NCBI GenBank assembly: GCA_002701295.1
Contig: NZUJ01000104.1
Coordinates: 1 to 36,299, forward strand
Source of the DNA: Ponticaulis sp.
GTDB lineage: Bacteria; Pseudomonadota; Alphaproteobacteria; Caulobacterales; Hyphomonadaceae
Direction: 5' to 3'
DNA: 36,299 bases
Below the pieces are notes generated by a model. That model saw nothing but the letters and a program-made list of their open reading frames with translations. It made no database searches and was not told where the DNA came from. Positions 1 to 8,492 of this stretch are shown here, piece by piece (within the stretch, counting starts at the first letter, position 1; each line of letters begins with the position of its first letter). The position numbers and the translations under genes are program-made.

Positions 1-146
1 TCGAACGGATAACGCTTGCAGGCGAAGCCGAGCGTTTCGAGGGCTTTCTGCAGCACATCCAGCGCCCCTTCGTCAGCAGGCGTGATAGACGGGCAGCGGA
101 TCAGGCCCGTCGTAAGCGGAAGAGGACTATCGACGAGATCAGTCAC
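1..146 (-). CDS. dapE: Succinyl-diaminopimelate desuccinylase, N-terminal part (runs off the window)
   Basis: Only the first 48 codons are in the window. The conceptual N-terminus reads [20 protein letters not shown] followed by ITPADEGAL, which matches the start of the zinc-dependent M20-type DapE family (a hydrophobic helix, then L-I-R-x-P-S-x-(S/T)-P-x-D-x-G). DapE removes succinate from N-succinyl-LL-diaminopimelate in the cytoplasm, in the lysine/meso-DAP pathway. The start is GTG at 144-146, overlapping the end of dapD by 8 bp, so translation is probably coupled. The metal ligands lie outside the window. The call rests on the N-terminal motif plus adjacency to dapD. Confidence 0.85.
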   Translation of the reverse strand, partial: MTDLVDSPLPLTTGLIRCPSITPADEGALDVLQKALETLGFACKRYPF

Positions 147-969
147 GCAGAAGCTCGTTGATTGAGGTCTTGGCGCGCGTGCCTTCGTCAACAGTTTTCA
201 CGATTACCGCGCAGGCAAGCGACGGGCCGCCTTTCGGATCTGGCAATGTGCCCGGCACAACCACAGAATAAGGTGGAATTTCGCCGTAGGAGACTTCGCC
301 CGTCTGGCGGTTCACGATCTTTGTGGACTGGGTAATGAAGACACCCATGGCAATCACGCTACCCTCGCCGACGATAACCCCTTCAACAACCTCAGACCGC
401 GCACCAACAAAGCAGTTGTCGCCAATGATGGTCGGGTTCGCCTGAAGCGGCTCGAGCACGCCCCCAATGCCCGTGCCTGCAGAAATGTGGCAGTTCTTAC
501 CCACCTGCGCACAGGAGCCGACAGACGCCCATGTATCGATCATGGTGCCTTCGCCGACATAAGCGCCGATGTTCACGTAAGATGGCATCAGAACAACGCC
601 AGGTGCGATGTAAGCGCCACGGCGGACAGCCGCTGGCGGAACTGCGCGGAAGCCTGCAGCCTTGAATTCAGCTTCGCCCCAGCCTTCGAACTTGGAAGGA
701 ACTTTATCCCACCACGTGCCGCCATTCACGCCGCCTTCGACAAGCTTGTTCTCGTTCAGGCGGAAAGACAGCAGCACAGCTTTCTTGAGCCATTGATTGA
801 CCACCCAGTTGCCATCAGGGCCAGGTTCAGCGACGCGCGCCTTACCGGAATCCAGTAGCTCTAGCGCTTCAGTCACGGCATCGCGTACTTCGCCTGTGGT
901 CGAGGTGGAGATCGTGTCGCGCGCCTCGAATGCTGCATCAATCGTCGCGGCAAGGTCGGTGTATGACAT
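139..969 (-). CDS. dapD: 2,3,4,5-tetrahydropyridine-2,6-dicarboxylate N-succinyltransferase
   Basis: A 276-residue protein of normal DapD length. It transfers succinyl from succinyl-CoA to tetrahydrodipicolinate in the succinylase branch of lysine/DAP synthesis. The N-terminal helical part contains [15 protein letters not shown]. From about residue 115 the hexapeptide left-handed beta-helix begins, with imperfect [LIV]-G-x-x-x-x turns such as [15 protein letters not shown] and [21 protein letters not shown]. The signature stretches [13 protein letters not shown] and [11 protein letters not shown] are present. It overlaps dapE by 8 bp and lies 34 bp after the HAD hydrolase gene, so the three probably share a message. 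The family is clear and nothing looks damaged. Confidence 0.97.
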   Translation of the reverse strand: MSYTDLAATIDAAFEARDTISTSTTGEVRDAVTEALELLDSGKARVAEPGPDGNWVVNQWLKKAVLLSFRLNENKLVEGGVNGGTWWDKVPSKFEGWGEAEFKAAGFRAVPPAAVRRGAYIAPGVVLMPSYVNIGAYVGEGTMIDTWASVGSCAQVGKNCHISAGTGIGGVLEPLQANPTIIGDNCFVGARSEVVEGVIVGEGSVIAMGVFITQSTKIVNRQTGEVSYGEIPPYSVVVPGTLPDPKGGPSLACAVIVKTVDEGTRAKTSINELLRD

Positions 970-1003
970 GGTGTCTGGTCCTGATGTGTCTGTCTTTTGG
1001 GTT

Positions 1004-1702
1004 TCAGCGCCCTGACTTACGGGCAGTTGACAGAAAAGTCGTCAGGCAATCGGTCAAAAAATGAATATGATCGCCGTTTTCTGCCCCGGAAGCGGGTCTG
1101 GCGCCTTCAGGTTCGTGGCTCCAGTCCTTGTCTGAGTGGACGAGAACCGTCGTATAGCCCATATCGTGCGCCGTCTTAAGATTGCGCGACATGTCCTCAA
1201 ACATGACGGCACGGCCCGGATCGATGTCGAACGTGTCGTGAAGGCGTTCGAAGGCAAAACGGGCGGGTTTGGGTTGATAGCCTGCATCTTCGATACCGAA
1301 ATGACCATCAAAAAGACTCGTCAGCCCAAGACGCTCAACGACACGGTCAGCATGTCCGCGCGAGCCATTCGTGAACACATATTTCCGGCCGGGCAGGTCC
1401 GCGATGGCCTTGTGAAGTTGTTCGGTTGCTTCGATGGCGGAAAGGTCGATGTCGTGGACGTAGTCAAGAAACGGACCCGGTTCCAGGCCATGTATCGACA
1501 TGAGGCCTTTCAGCGTGGTGCCATGATCCACATAATATTGTTTCTGCAACGCCATCGCGTCATTGAGCGGAAGAGACAGCGCGTCAGCAACGAAGCGTGT
1601 CATACGGGCGTCAATCTCAGCGAAGAGATCGCATTCAGCGGGATAAAGGGTGTTGTCCAGGTCAAACACCCATTGGTCGACATGTGTGAGGTCAGCGCTC
1701 AT
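1004..1702 (-). CDS. HAD-superfamily pyrimidine 5'-nucleotidase
   Basis: A 232-residue HAD hydrolase. Motif I is FDLDNTLYP, with the nucleophile and general acid Asp at residues 14 and 16. Motif II is the FTNGSRGHA region, the motif III lysine is in [13 protein letters not shown], and motif IV is MFEDMSRNL. The early DLDNTLYP and helical cap match the yeast Sdt1/Phm8-type pyrimidine 5'-nucleotidase family, which dephosphorylates UMP/CMP-like nucleotides; the actual substrate is inferred. Its ATG overlaps the stop of the upstream DUF1036 gene by 4 bp (ATGA), and dapD follows 34 bp downstream. A HAD gene at this position next to dapD is, to my recollection, common in Caulobacterales. Confidence 0.85.
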   Translation of the reverse strand: MSADLTHVDQWVFDLDNTLYPAECDLFAEIDARMTRFVADALSLPLNDAMALQKQYYVDHGTTLKGLMSIHGLEPGPFLDYVHDIDLSAIEATEQLHKAIADLPGRKYVFTNGSRGHADRVVERLGLTSLFDGHFGIEDAGYQPKPARFAFERLHDTFDIDPGRAVMFEDMSRNLKTAHDMGYTTVLVHSDKDWSHEPEGARPASGAENGDHIHFLTDCLTTFLSTARKSGR

Positions 1703-2760
1703 GACGCGTCATCTTCAGGTTCCGGGATGAAGTCTCGATTGAAGAATTCAAAGACAAGACCACCATCCGTAGGCACTGATGTTTCCTGGAAGACTTTCTC
1801 GTCATAGAAGGCTTCCTTGCACTGGTCACGCCCGAGAACAGCAAACTGGGCACGACTCGTACAGAACGTGTTCTCTCCTTCCGCTGACAGCACTCTGCGC
1901 CCCTCATCGGTTTCCATTTCCGCATAGATATAGTGCGGCGTAGCGATAAGGGCCTGATCGACCACTCGCTCACAACTCCCGGCCTCCAGCCTCCACCAAC
2001 CTCGGCTCTCCCAACCTTCTCCACGGCGACGCGCAATGGCCGCCCAGACGCCATAGTCTGACCTGTTACAAAGATTGAGCCCAATATTCCGGGAACGCTG
2101 GATGGCAACCTGTTCGAGATAATCGATCAGCTCTTCATCCGTTGAGTCGCCCGGCAGGTTTTGGGATGCCAGAAACTCCTGAATTGCACCGCGCGTGCGC
2201 CGTCCGATATAGCCGTCAATCGCGCCGGATTCGATACCGGCATCATCGAGAAGACGCTGAATGCCCGCCATCTGAGCGGTCTGAAGGCTCCATTTCTGGG
2301 TCTCCTTCAATGTGGTTGACCAACGCGTGCTGCTTTCGATCAGAATGGGTTGAAACCGGCGGCTTTCGAGGCCCATGGCCGTGCAGTTTGGTGGGCTTTC
2401 AACAGAGAATGACCCCTGACTATCGACGCAGAACGGGTAGTCGCCTGTCCAGGACTTCATACCGCCACGATGGGCACGCGATGTCCGGCCATAAAGGAAA
2501 TAGGGGCTGCCTGAATTCAAGGGCGCTTGCAGCACGATCCGGCACTCACCTGGTCTGATACGCGTCCAGCCCTCAACAACTACAGAGTTGTTCATTGGAC
2601 GCCCCGTCGCCAGCTCTACGATCCGGCTGGTTTCATTACAGACTGACCATCCGTTGCGTGCCGTTTGCGCTGAAGCCGTCTGACCAGCACCCAGCAGCAG
2701 ACTGATCAGGCAGAACAGGCCAAGGTTAAACAGGCTTCGAAATAAGCGTTCCAGCGCCAT
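1699..2760 (-). CDS. Exported DUF1036 protein with a peptidoglycan-binding-like insert
   Basis: The reading frame is open back to 2805, but I prefer the ATG at 2760 because it places a clean signal peptide ([17 protein letters not shown]..., ending about ASAQ) at the N-terminus and has GGAG 13 nt upstream. The mature protein seems to hold two copies of a cysteine-containing DUF1036-like domain. Each opens similarly (WSVCNETS... and [16 protein letters not shown]) and carries a GWW/GWTRI..PGEC-type core followed by YFLYGRT or HYIYAEM. Between them, [18 protein letters not shown] followed by [11 protein letters not shown] is a typical PG_binding_1 motif. I infer a periplasmic, possibly cell-wall-associated role; the biochemical function is unknown. 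The start overlaps argB by 35 bp. Confidence 0.75.
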   Translation of the reverse strand: MALERLFRSLFNLGLFCLISLLLGAGQTASAQTARNGWSVCNETSRIVELATGRPMNNSVVVEGWTRIRPGECRIVLQAPLNSGSPYFLYGRTSRAHRGGMKSWTGDYPFCVDSQGSFSVESPPNCTAMGLESRRFQPILIESSTRWSTTLKETQKWSLQTAQMAGIQRLLDDAGIESGAIDGYIGRRTRGAIQEFLASQNLPGDSTDEELIDYLEQVAIQRSRNIGLNLCNRSDYGVWAAIARRRGEGWESRGWWRLEAGSCERVVDQALIATPHYIYAEMETDEGRRVLSAEGENTFCTSRAQFAVLGRDQCKEAFYDEKVFQETSVPTDGGLVFEFFNRDFIPEPEDDAS

Positions 2761-3631
2761 GCTCGGTAAACAACTCCACAAGAAGTGCATGCGGTTTGCG
2801 GCCATCCAGAATGACGGCGGCTTCTACACCGTCGTGCACGGTTTCTGCCGCGGTTTCCAGTTTTGGAATCATACCACCCTTGGCTATACCTTTGGCAACA
2901 AGCTCTGGCACCTGATCTGCAGTCAGGCTGCGAATAAGTTGTTTATCAGCATCCAGAACGCCCGCGACGTCTGTCATCAGGAGAAGGCGTTTTGCATTCA
3001 GCGCGCGCGCAATCGCGCCGGCGGCTGTGTCGGCATTGATGTTGTAGCTCTGACTGTCCGGACCAACGCCAAGCGGCGCAATGACGGGAATGAAGCCCTG
3101 CGTCGCGTCCGTCAGTGCGGTGATGATTTCCGGATTGATGGACTCAGGTTCGCCAACGAATCCGAGATCAACCACGCGCTCGATTTCAGAATCCGGGTCG
3201 CGCACTGTTCGGGATAATTTCCGCGCCGAAATAAGTCCGGCATCAGCACCGGACAAGCCAACACCTTTTCCGCCAGCGAGGTTGATGGAGCGGACGATTT
3301 CGGAATTGATTGTGCCGCCCAGCACCATTTCTACGACTTTCAGCGTTGCACCATCGGTGATGCGCTGGCCGTCCTCAAAGGCGGATTCAATGCCGAGCTG
3401 TTTCAGCATGCCGCCGATCTGTGGCCCGCCGCCATGAACGACAACCGGATTGACGCCGAGTTGTTTGAGCAGAACCACGTCTTTGGCGAAGCTTTTCGAC
3501 AAAGATTCGTCGACCATGGCGTGACCGCCAAATTTGATCACGACGGTTTTGCGATGATAGCGCTGAATGAATGGCAAAGCTTCAGACAGTGTTCTGGCAG
3601 ACAGAAAACCGGGATCTTGTTCGCTTGTCAT
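2726..3631 (-). CDS. argB: Acetylglutamate kinase
   Basis: An amino-acid-kinase fold enzyme of about 301 residues that phosphorylates N-acetyl-L-glutamate, the second step of arginine/ornithine synthesis. Visible signatures are the N-terminal [12 protein letters not shown] strand-loop, the glycine-rich [14 protein letters not shown], the acetylglutamate-binding R-x-T/D region ([19 protein letters not shown]), [12 protein letters not shown], and [10 protein letters not shown] near the C-terminus. The frame is open to a GTG at 3652, overlapping engB by 7 bp. I chose the ATG at 3631 because homologous starts resemble [15 protein letters not shown], but neither start has a strong ribosome-binding site. 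It sits between engB and the DUF1036 gene in the long minus-strand run. Confidence 0.96.
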   Translation of the reverse strand: MTSEQDPGFLSARTLSEALPFIQRYHRKTVVIKFGGHAMVDESLSKSFAKDVVLLKQLGVNPVVVHGGGPQIGGMLKQLGIESAFEDGQRITDGATLKVVEMVLGGTINSEIVRSINLAGGKGVGLSGADAGLISARKLSRTVRDPDSEIERVVDLGFVGEPESINPEIITALTDATQGFIPVIAPLGVGPDSQSYNINADTAAGAIARALNAKRLLLMTDVAGVLDADKQLIRSLTADQVPELVAKGIAKGGMIPKLETAAETVHDGVEAAVILDGRKPHALLVELFTEHGAGTLISKPV

Positions 3632-3645
3632 CGGATTACTGCTCT

Positions 3646-4281
3646 CTAACACAACCGCGCGATTTCTGCGCGTAGCTCAGCGATACCTTGCCCGGATTCG
3701 CTTGAAGTCAGGAAGACTTCGGGGTGGAAGGCCGGACGCTTGGACAGACGCTTGATCGCTTTCTCAACGAGGCCGTCACGTTCCGCTTTTTTCAGCTTGT
3801 CCACCTTGGTTAGGACGACCTGATACACAACAGCAGACGAATCGAGGAGATCCATGATCTCTTCATCAGTGTCCATCACGCCTCGGCGGGAATCGATCAG
3901 CAGAAAGACTCGCTTCAGGGTAGGACGACCGCGAAGATAGTTGAGCGTGAGCTTGGTCCAGCGCGCAATGTCCGTCTTGGAAGCACGAGCATAACCGTAG
4001 CCCGGCAAGTCCACGAGATAGAGCTGTTCGTTCAGCAGGAAATAGTTGAGTTCGCGCGTACGGCCCGGCTCGTTCGACGAACGCGCGAGGTTCTTCCGGT
4101 TTGTGAGTGCGTTGAGAAGGCTCGACTTGCCCACATTGGATCGACCGGCAAAGGTCACTTCCGGATAGTCTGCAGGCGGAAGCGCCGACAACTGGGTGAC
4201 ACCAAGCATGAACTCAACCGGCGCAGCAAACAGCAGCCGGCCGGTTTCAAGTTCAGTCTCGTCGAATTCAGGCGTGCTCAC
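3646..4281 (-). CDS. engB: YihA/EngB-type ribosome biogenesis GTPase
   Basis: A 211-residue TRAFAC GTPase needed for late 50S subunit assembly and normal septation. All G motifs are visible: G1 [14 protein letters not shown], the switch threonine region [10 protein letters not shown]3 DLPGYGYA, G4 TKVDK, and a G5-like TSSESGQG. The start is GTG at 4279-4281, two bases after the yidC stop, so coupling to yidC is likely. The yidC-engB-argB order is a known alphaproteobacterial arrangement. Confidence 0.96.
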   Translation of the reverse strand: MSTPEFDETELETGRLLFAAPVEFMLGVTQLSALPPADYPEVTFAGRSNVGKSSLLNALTNRKNLARSSNEPGRTRELNYFLLNEQLYLVDLPGYGYARASKTDIARWTKLTLNYLRGRPTLKRVFLLIDSRRGVMDTDEEIMDLLDSSAVVYQVVLTKVDKLKKAERDGLVEKAIKRLSKRPAFHPEVFLTSSESGQGIAELRAEIARLC

Positions 4282-4283
4282 CC

Positions 4284-6161
4284 TTATGCTTCACCCTTGG
4301 TTTTGCCAAACCGGTTCTCAAGGAAGGTATCCAGCCGGGTTTTGACCCCATTGCGGCGCATGATCACATATTGCTGGATGATGGACAGAATGTTCGACCA
4401 GCACCAATAGACCACCAGACCAGCCATGAAGCCTGCAAAAACGAACGTAAAGATGATCGGCATGAGGCCAAAGATCAGCTTTTGCGTATCGTCTGTCGGT
4501 GGTGGGTTCAGAGACTGAAGCGCCCACATGGTGACACCATACACAATTGGCAGAACACCAATCAGCAGAATGCCAATGCCCGGGATCAGGCCAAACAGAG
4601 GTTCAGTACCGAGCAGTGGAATGTTTGCCAGGAACTCGTTTGAGACCGGCAGAAGACCGAACAGGTTACCGAGCGCAGTCGGATCAGGCGCTGAAAGGTC
4701 CTTGATCCAGAGCATAAATGGCTCGTGCCGCATCTCGATGGTCGCGAACAGAGTCTTGTACAGACCGTAGAAGACCGGGATCTGGATCAAAATAGGCAAA
4801 CAGCCTGCAACCGGATTGACTTTTTTCTCGCGGTAGAGCTCGGCCATGCGGCGTTGCTGTTCCTGCTTGTCATCGGTTTCTTCCCGAATCTTCTTCATCG
4901 GCTCAGCGAGTTCACGCATCTTCGCCATGGACTGATAAGCCTTGTTCTGAATTGGGAAGAACACTGCTTTCACAAGAACAGTCAGAATAAGGATCGAGAC
5001 ACCGAAATTGCCGACATAGCCATTGATGGTCGTCAGGAGCCAGAAGAACGGCTTCGTCAGCCAGAAGAACATGCTGCCCCAATCGATCGCGTCGATGAAG
5101 CGCGGAATGTTCAGATTGTCTTCGTAAGCGCGCAGTACCTCGGATTCCTTCGCGCCGCCGAAGACGCGGTTCACTGAGGTGATTGTCTGGCCAGGCTGCA
5201 GCGTCGAAATTGCGCCGCGCATGCTGCCAAGATATTCCTGCCCAGCAGATGTGTTGCGGGTCTCACTATAGACCGTGAAGGGTTGGTCCTGCTCCGGGAT
5301 GATCGCGCCAAGCCAGTATTTCGAGGTCATGCCGATCCAACCGCCAGATGTGCTGGTCGCTTCAACATTGTCCTTGTTCTTGGCCAGCTTGCCATAGCTT
5401 TGCATGACCAGATTATTACCGGTCGCTGCAATGAAGCCCTGGTGGAGAATGAAAGACGACTTCTGACGATCGCTCAGCACCGGGTCCATTTCTGGCAGAC
5501 CGATCTCGCGCAGCACACCATAAGGCTGAACCGAACGCTCCGCGCCTGACGTGTTTGTCACCGTGTCTGTAAAGGTGAACATGTACCGATCATCGATTTC
5601 GATCTTCCGGGAAATCGACACGCCGTCAGCGTCATAAGTCAGCGTGATGGGCGTATCCGGGGTAAGCGTGTCACCTTCGGCAATTTGCCACATCGTATTC
5701 TGGTCGGTCAGGAAGTTTGCGTCCGGAACGCGCCAGCCGACAATGGCGTAATAGCCTTCAGGCTGACCATTGACCGTCTGTTGTGGGTGGAAAACCTGAA
5801 TTTCGCCTTCAGGGTTTTGCTCTTCCTTGTCCTCAAGCGTCTCGTAATAGTCTTTGAGCTTGAGGTGATCGATACGCGAGCCACGCAGAAGAAGGCTGCC
5901 ATCGATAGAATCACCATCAAAAGGAATACGAACGTCAGGCTGACGCGGCGCAGCAGGAGCCGCGGGCGTAGTTGATGCAGAACCGGCTTGATTGGCTTCG
6001 GTGAGCACTTGTTCTGTCTGTTGTTGATCACGAGCAGCCTGAAGCTCAGCTTCACGAGCCTTACGATCCGGTTCCCAGACAAAAATCTGAGCTGCCAGCA
6101 TGACCGCACCAATCAGAACCATGGAAATGATCAGATTGCGGAGGTTGGATTCCTGTTGCAT
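4284..6161 (-). CDS. yidC: Membrane protein insertase
   Basis: A 625-residue Oxa1/YidC/Alb3 family insertase of the long Gram-negative form. An N-terminal membrane segment (about residues 7-27, LIISMVLIGAVMLAAQIFVW) is followed by a Gln/Ala/Pro-rich linker and a large periplasmic beta-sandwich domain (about 75-340). The conserved C-terminal insertase core starts near residue 360, with FGVSILILTVLVKAVFFPIQ and the cytoplasmic helical hairpin YQSMAKMRELAEPMKKI. The hydrophilic groove segment GCLPILIQIPVFYGLYKTLF and the last membrane helices follow. AGGA precedes the ATG by 9 nt. rnpA ends 36 bp upstream. The yidD gene that often sits between rnpA and yidC is absent. Confidence 0.98.
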   Translation of the reverse strand: MQQESNLRNLIISMVLIGAVMLAAQIFVWEPDRKAREAELQAARDQQQTEQVLTEANQAGSASTTPAAPAAPRQPDVRIPFDGDSIDGSLLLRGSRIDHLKLKDYYETLEDKEEQNPEGEIQVFHPQQTVNGQPEGYYAIVGWRVPDANFLTDQNTMWQIAEGDTLTPDTPITLTYDADGVSISRKIEIDDRYMFTFTDTVTNTSGAERSVQPYGVLREIGLPEMDPVLSDRQKSSFILHQGFIAATGNNLVMQSYGKLAKNKDNVEATSTSGGWIGMTSKYWLGAIIPEQDQPFTVYSETRNTSAGQEYLGSMRGAISTLQPGQTITSVNRVFGGAKESEVLRAYEDNLNIPRFIDAIDWGSMFFWLTKPFFWLLTTINGYVGNFGVSILILTVLVKAVFFPIQNKAYQSMAKMRELAEPMKKIREETDDKQEQQRRMAELYREKKVNPVAGCLPILIQIPVFYGLYKTLFATIEMRHEPFMLWIKDLSAPDPTALGNLFGLLPVSNEFLANIPLLGTEPLFGLIPGIGILLIGVLPIVYGVTMWALQSLNPPPTDDTQKLIFGLMPIIFTFVFAGFMAGLVVYWCWSNILSIIQQYVIMRRNGVKTRLDTFLENRFGKTKGEA

Positions 6162-6197
6162 GTGCTGGCGTCCTGTATCCCTGGAAATTATGCCCGA

Positions 6198-6551
6198 CTA
6201 ACTTCCGCCGGATGCAGAAGGAGTTTCGCCGTGGAGCCTTATCAATGCGTTTTCCACATCGTCAAGCAAACGCTGCCATGGCGCGGTGGCTGTTCCGCCT
6301 CTGGCAATGAAAACATAGTCATGCCCAGGGCGGGCGTAGTGCGGCAAAAGTTCGCGTGCGATTTCACGCAGCCGTCGACGCGCCCTGTTTCGTATCACGG
6401 CGCCACCGATTTTCTTGGTCGTGGTGAAGCCTTCACCGACATGATCTGACTGGTCTTTTCGATCAATGGTCTGAATCACAACGAGATGACGCCGCACAAA
6501 TCGTCCTTTGGCGGCGCGCAAAAACTCTCGTCTGACTTTGAGACGGCGAAT
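6198..6551 (-). CDS. rnpA: Ribonuclease P protein component, non-canonical start suspected
   Basis: RnpA binds the RNase P RNA and helps process tRNA 5' ends. The RNR signature is in GAVIRNRARRRLREIAREL, followed by HDYVFIARGG. The first conventional start is TTG at 6521, but this would remove the in-frame upstream segment RRLKVRREF, which carries the conserved basic/phenylalanine N-terminus of the family. The frame is open back to the rpmH stop at 6567 with no ATG or GTG. Candidates are CTG (6563), ATT (6551) and TTG (6521). I set the start at ATT as a compromise; it could be any of these. TAAGG, overlapping the rpmH stop, is the only ribosome-binding-like sequence. Confidence 0.85.
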   Translation of the reverse strand: MRRLKVRREFLRAAKGRFVRRHLVVIQTIDRKDQSDHVGEGFTTTKKIGGAVIRNRARRRLREIARELLPHYARPGHDYVFIARGGTATAPWQRLLDDVENALIRLHGETPSASGGS

Positions 6552-6566
6552 GTCGATGTGCAGACC

Positions 6567-6704
6567 TTAAACGACAGAAACGCGCTTGCGACCTTTGGCC
6601 CGGCGGCTGGAGAGGACTTTACGTCCGTTCTTGGTCGACATGCGGTTACGGAACCCGTGGGTACGGGCACGTTTCAGTCGGCTTGGCTGGAATGTGCGTT
6701 TCAC
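6567..6704 (-). CDS. rpmH: 50S ribosomal protein L34
   Basis: A 45-residue highly basic protein that begins with the family pattern [20 protein letters not shown] and ends with KGRKRVSVV. It lies in the 50S subunit. The start is GTG at 6702-6704, decided by AAAGGGG eight bases upstream and by KRTFQPS being the conserved second-to-eighth residues. The reading frame is the same as that of the downstream rnpA, from which it is separated by a TAA. This is the first gene of the long minus-strand run, directly behind the promoter at 6740-6768. Confidence 0.97.
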   Translation of the reverse strand: MKRTFQPSRLKRARTHGFRNRMSTKNGRKVLSSRRAKGRKRVSVV

Positions 6705-6739
6705 GGCTTACGCCCCTTTGAATCCTTGGAAAGAGCGGG

Positions 6740-6768
6740 CTGATACGGTTTTTGAGGGCCTTCGTCAA
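6740..6768 (-). promoter_or_regulatory. Sigma-70-type promoter of rpmH-rnpA-yidC run
   Basis: On the minus strand, TTGACG (6763-6768) and TATCAG (6740-6745) are separated by exactly 17 bases, about 35 bases before the rpmH start. This is the best promoter-like sequence in the window and fits the first gene of a ribosomal/RNase P operon. Confidence 0.8.
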
Positions 6769-6898
6769 GCTTGTTTCGTGCGAAAACCGACTCTCACCAA
6801 TGTAACTTTTTTCACGACGGCTTGAGACATATGTGCGTGATCGTGAGAGGACTTTACGGCCGTTTCCACCCATGTGAAGCCTTGAAAGGCAAGATTCC

Positions 6899-7711
6899 AT
6901 GAATTTCAGACGATTAGTCTTCACTGTTTTGATAGTCGGATTGAGCGCGCTCGGGGGCAAATTCAGCTCTGCTCAGGCGCAGACACAGCCGATTGATGAT
7001 CTTCACGCCGCCTGGACGGAAATCCTGTCGGAATATGTCATTGTCTCGAATGATGGCATCAACCGGTTTGATTATGCGGCGCTCAAGGCATCCGAAAGCG
7101 ACACGGCGCATCTGAATACGTATATTACGGATCTGGCTGCGCGTCCGCTCTCAAGCCTTCCCGATGATGATCAGTTTGCAGCCTGGGCCAATCTTTACAA
7201 TGCACTGACGATTCAGGTGATTGTTGAGAACTACCCGGTCGAATCCATCCTTGATATCCGGTCTGGTATTTTCTCATCCGGCCCCTGGAAACGGAAACTC
7301 ATTACCGTTGAAGGCAAGAAACTCTCACTCGACAATATTGAGCATGACATTCTGCGCGTCAGATTTGACGACCCACGTGTTCATTATGCTGTAAACTGCG
7401 CATCAATCGGATGCCCAAACCTTGGAACTTCTGCCTGGCTGGCAGAGACGCTGGATCAGGACCTCGATGCTGCAGCACGTGCGTATATCAATCATCCGCG
7501 CGGAGTTGACCTCATCTCAGCCGGGACATTCCGCATATCCAGCATATATGACTGGTACCAAAGCGATTTTGGCGGCGGCAAAGCCGGCGTCCTTGATCAC
7601 ATACGCCAGTACGCAAATGAGGAGTTGCAGGCGAAAATCAGCAAGGATGCTCGTATTGAAAAATATGGCTATGACTGGTCGCTGAACGCGCCTGAAGGAG
7701 ATGCAGAATGA
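6899..7711 (+). CDS. Exported DUF547-domain protein
   Basis: A 270-residue protein with a signal peptide (residues 1-27, ending in SSAQAQ). The DUF547 core is visible: FDYAALKA, FAAWANLYNALTIQVIVENYPVESI, PWKRKLITVEG, LSLDNIEHDILR, RVHYAVNCASIGCPNL and AYINHPRGVDL. DUF547 proteins have no firmly established bacterial activity; the conserved Asn/His/Cys cluster suggests a hydrolase-like fold, but that is inference. The gene overlaps the following VTT membrane protein by 4 bp (ATGA), and the four plus-strand genes from here to 11434 look like one transcription unit. Confidence 0.88.
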   Translation: MNFRRLVFTVLIVGLSALGGKFSSAQAQTQPIDDLHAAWTEILSEYVIVSNDGINRFDYAALKASESDTAHLNTYITDLAARPLSSLPDDDQFAAWANLYNALTIQVIVENYPVESILDIRSGIFSSGPWKRKLITVEGKKLSLDNIEHDILRVRFDDPRVHYAVNCASIGCPNLGTSAWLAETLDQDLDAAARAYINHPRGVDLISAGTFRISSIYDWYQSDFGGGKAGVLDHIRQYANEELQAKISKDARIEKYGYDWSLNAPEGDAE

Positions 7712-8490
7712 GTGAACCCGTCACTTCAGAAACGGACGCGCCAGCCAGAAAAAAGACCAACTGGTGGCTTCGGCTTGTGCCTTTCGCCGTCATTCTGGCT
7801 GTTCTGGTGATTGCCTGGATGAACGGCGCAAACAAGGTCTTGTCTCTGGAGACGCTCGAAGCGCAGCGCGAAAACCTTAAGGCATTTGTATCGGACCACC
7901 GGCTTCTCGCCGTTATTGGCTATATTCTGATTTACGCGATTGCGACGGTCTTCATGTTTCCCGGCTCGCTCTGGATCACAATTGCTGGCGGATTTCTGTT
8001 CGGACTGGCTACAGGCACGTTTGCAACAGTGTTTGGCGCGACGCTCGGCGCGACCGTTCTCTTCTTTATTGCACGAACATCTCTCGGTGAGCCCCTGAGG
8101 CGTCGCGCAGGCCCGTTTCTCAAGAAGATTGAGGCCGGTTTCAAGGAAGATGCCCTGAGCTATATGTTCTTTCTGCGCTTCATGCCGGTGTTTCCATTTC
8201 CTGTGTCGAATATTGCGCCCGCGCTGCTTGGCGCAAAGCCGCGCGAATTTGTGCTGACAACCGCCATCGGCATTTTTCCAGCCGTGCTGGCCTACACCTG
8301 GATTGGAGTGGGTCTGGGCGGGATATTCGACCGAGGCGATGAGCTGAATTTGTCAGGCTTTTTCAGTCAGATCGCGCCTCCGCTCGCGGCGCTGGGCGTC
8401 GTGAGTCTGATCCCGATCGTCTACAAGAAGTTCTTCCGCAAACCTAAAAACAAAGCCGGTGTGCAGTTGCCGCCACCTTCGGAAACCTGA
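7708..8490 (+). CDS. TVP38/TMEM64 (VTT/DedA-like) membrane protein
   Basis: A 260-residue polytopic inner-membrane protein. A first membrane helix (about residues 23-42) is followed by the VTT domain: FMFPGSLWITIAGGFLFG followed by LATGTFATVFGATLGA, then FFIARTSLGEPLRRR and YMFFLRFMPVFPFPVSNIAPALLG. These are the re-entrant-loop motifs of the DedA/VTT superfamily, linked to lipid scrambling and membrane homeostasis; the substrate here is unknown. Its stop is 2 bp before the flavin reductase gene. Co-occurrence of a TVP38 gene with an Lpd/MerA-like reductase is a recurrent bacterial pairing of unclear meaning. Confidence 0.9.
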   Translation: MSEPVTSETDAPARKKTNWWLRLVPFAVILAVLVIAWMNGANKVLSLETLEAQRENLKAFVSDHRLLAVIGYILIYAIATVFMFPGSLWITIAGGFLFGLATGTFATVFGATLGATVLFFIARTSLGEPLRRRAGPFLKKIEAGFKEDALSYMFFLRFMPVFPFPVSNIAPALLGAKPREFVLTTAIGIFPAVLAYTWIGVGLGGIFDRGDELNLSGFFSQIAPPLAALGVVSLIPIVYKKFFRKPKNKAGVQLPPPSET

Positions 8491-8492
8491 TC

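Noticed and set aside
1136-1807. 223-codon plus-strand open frame
   Set aside because: It is a shadow of the HAD nucleotidase and DUF1036 genes on the other strand; no recognisable domain.
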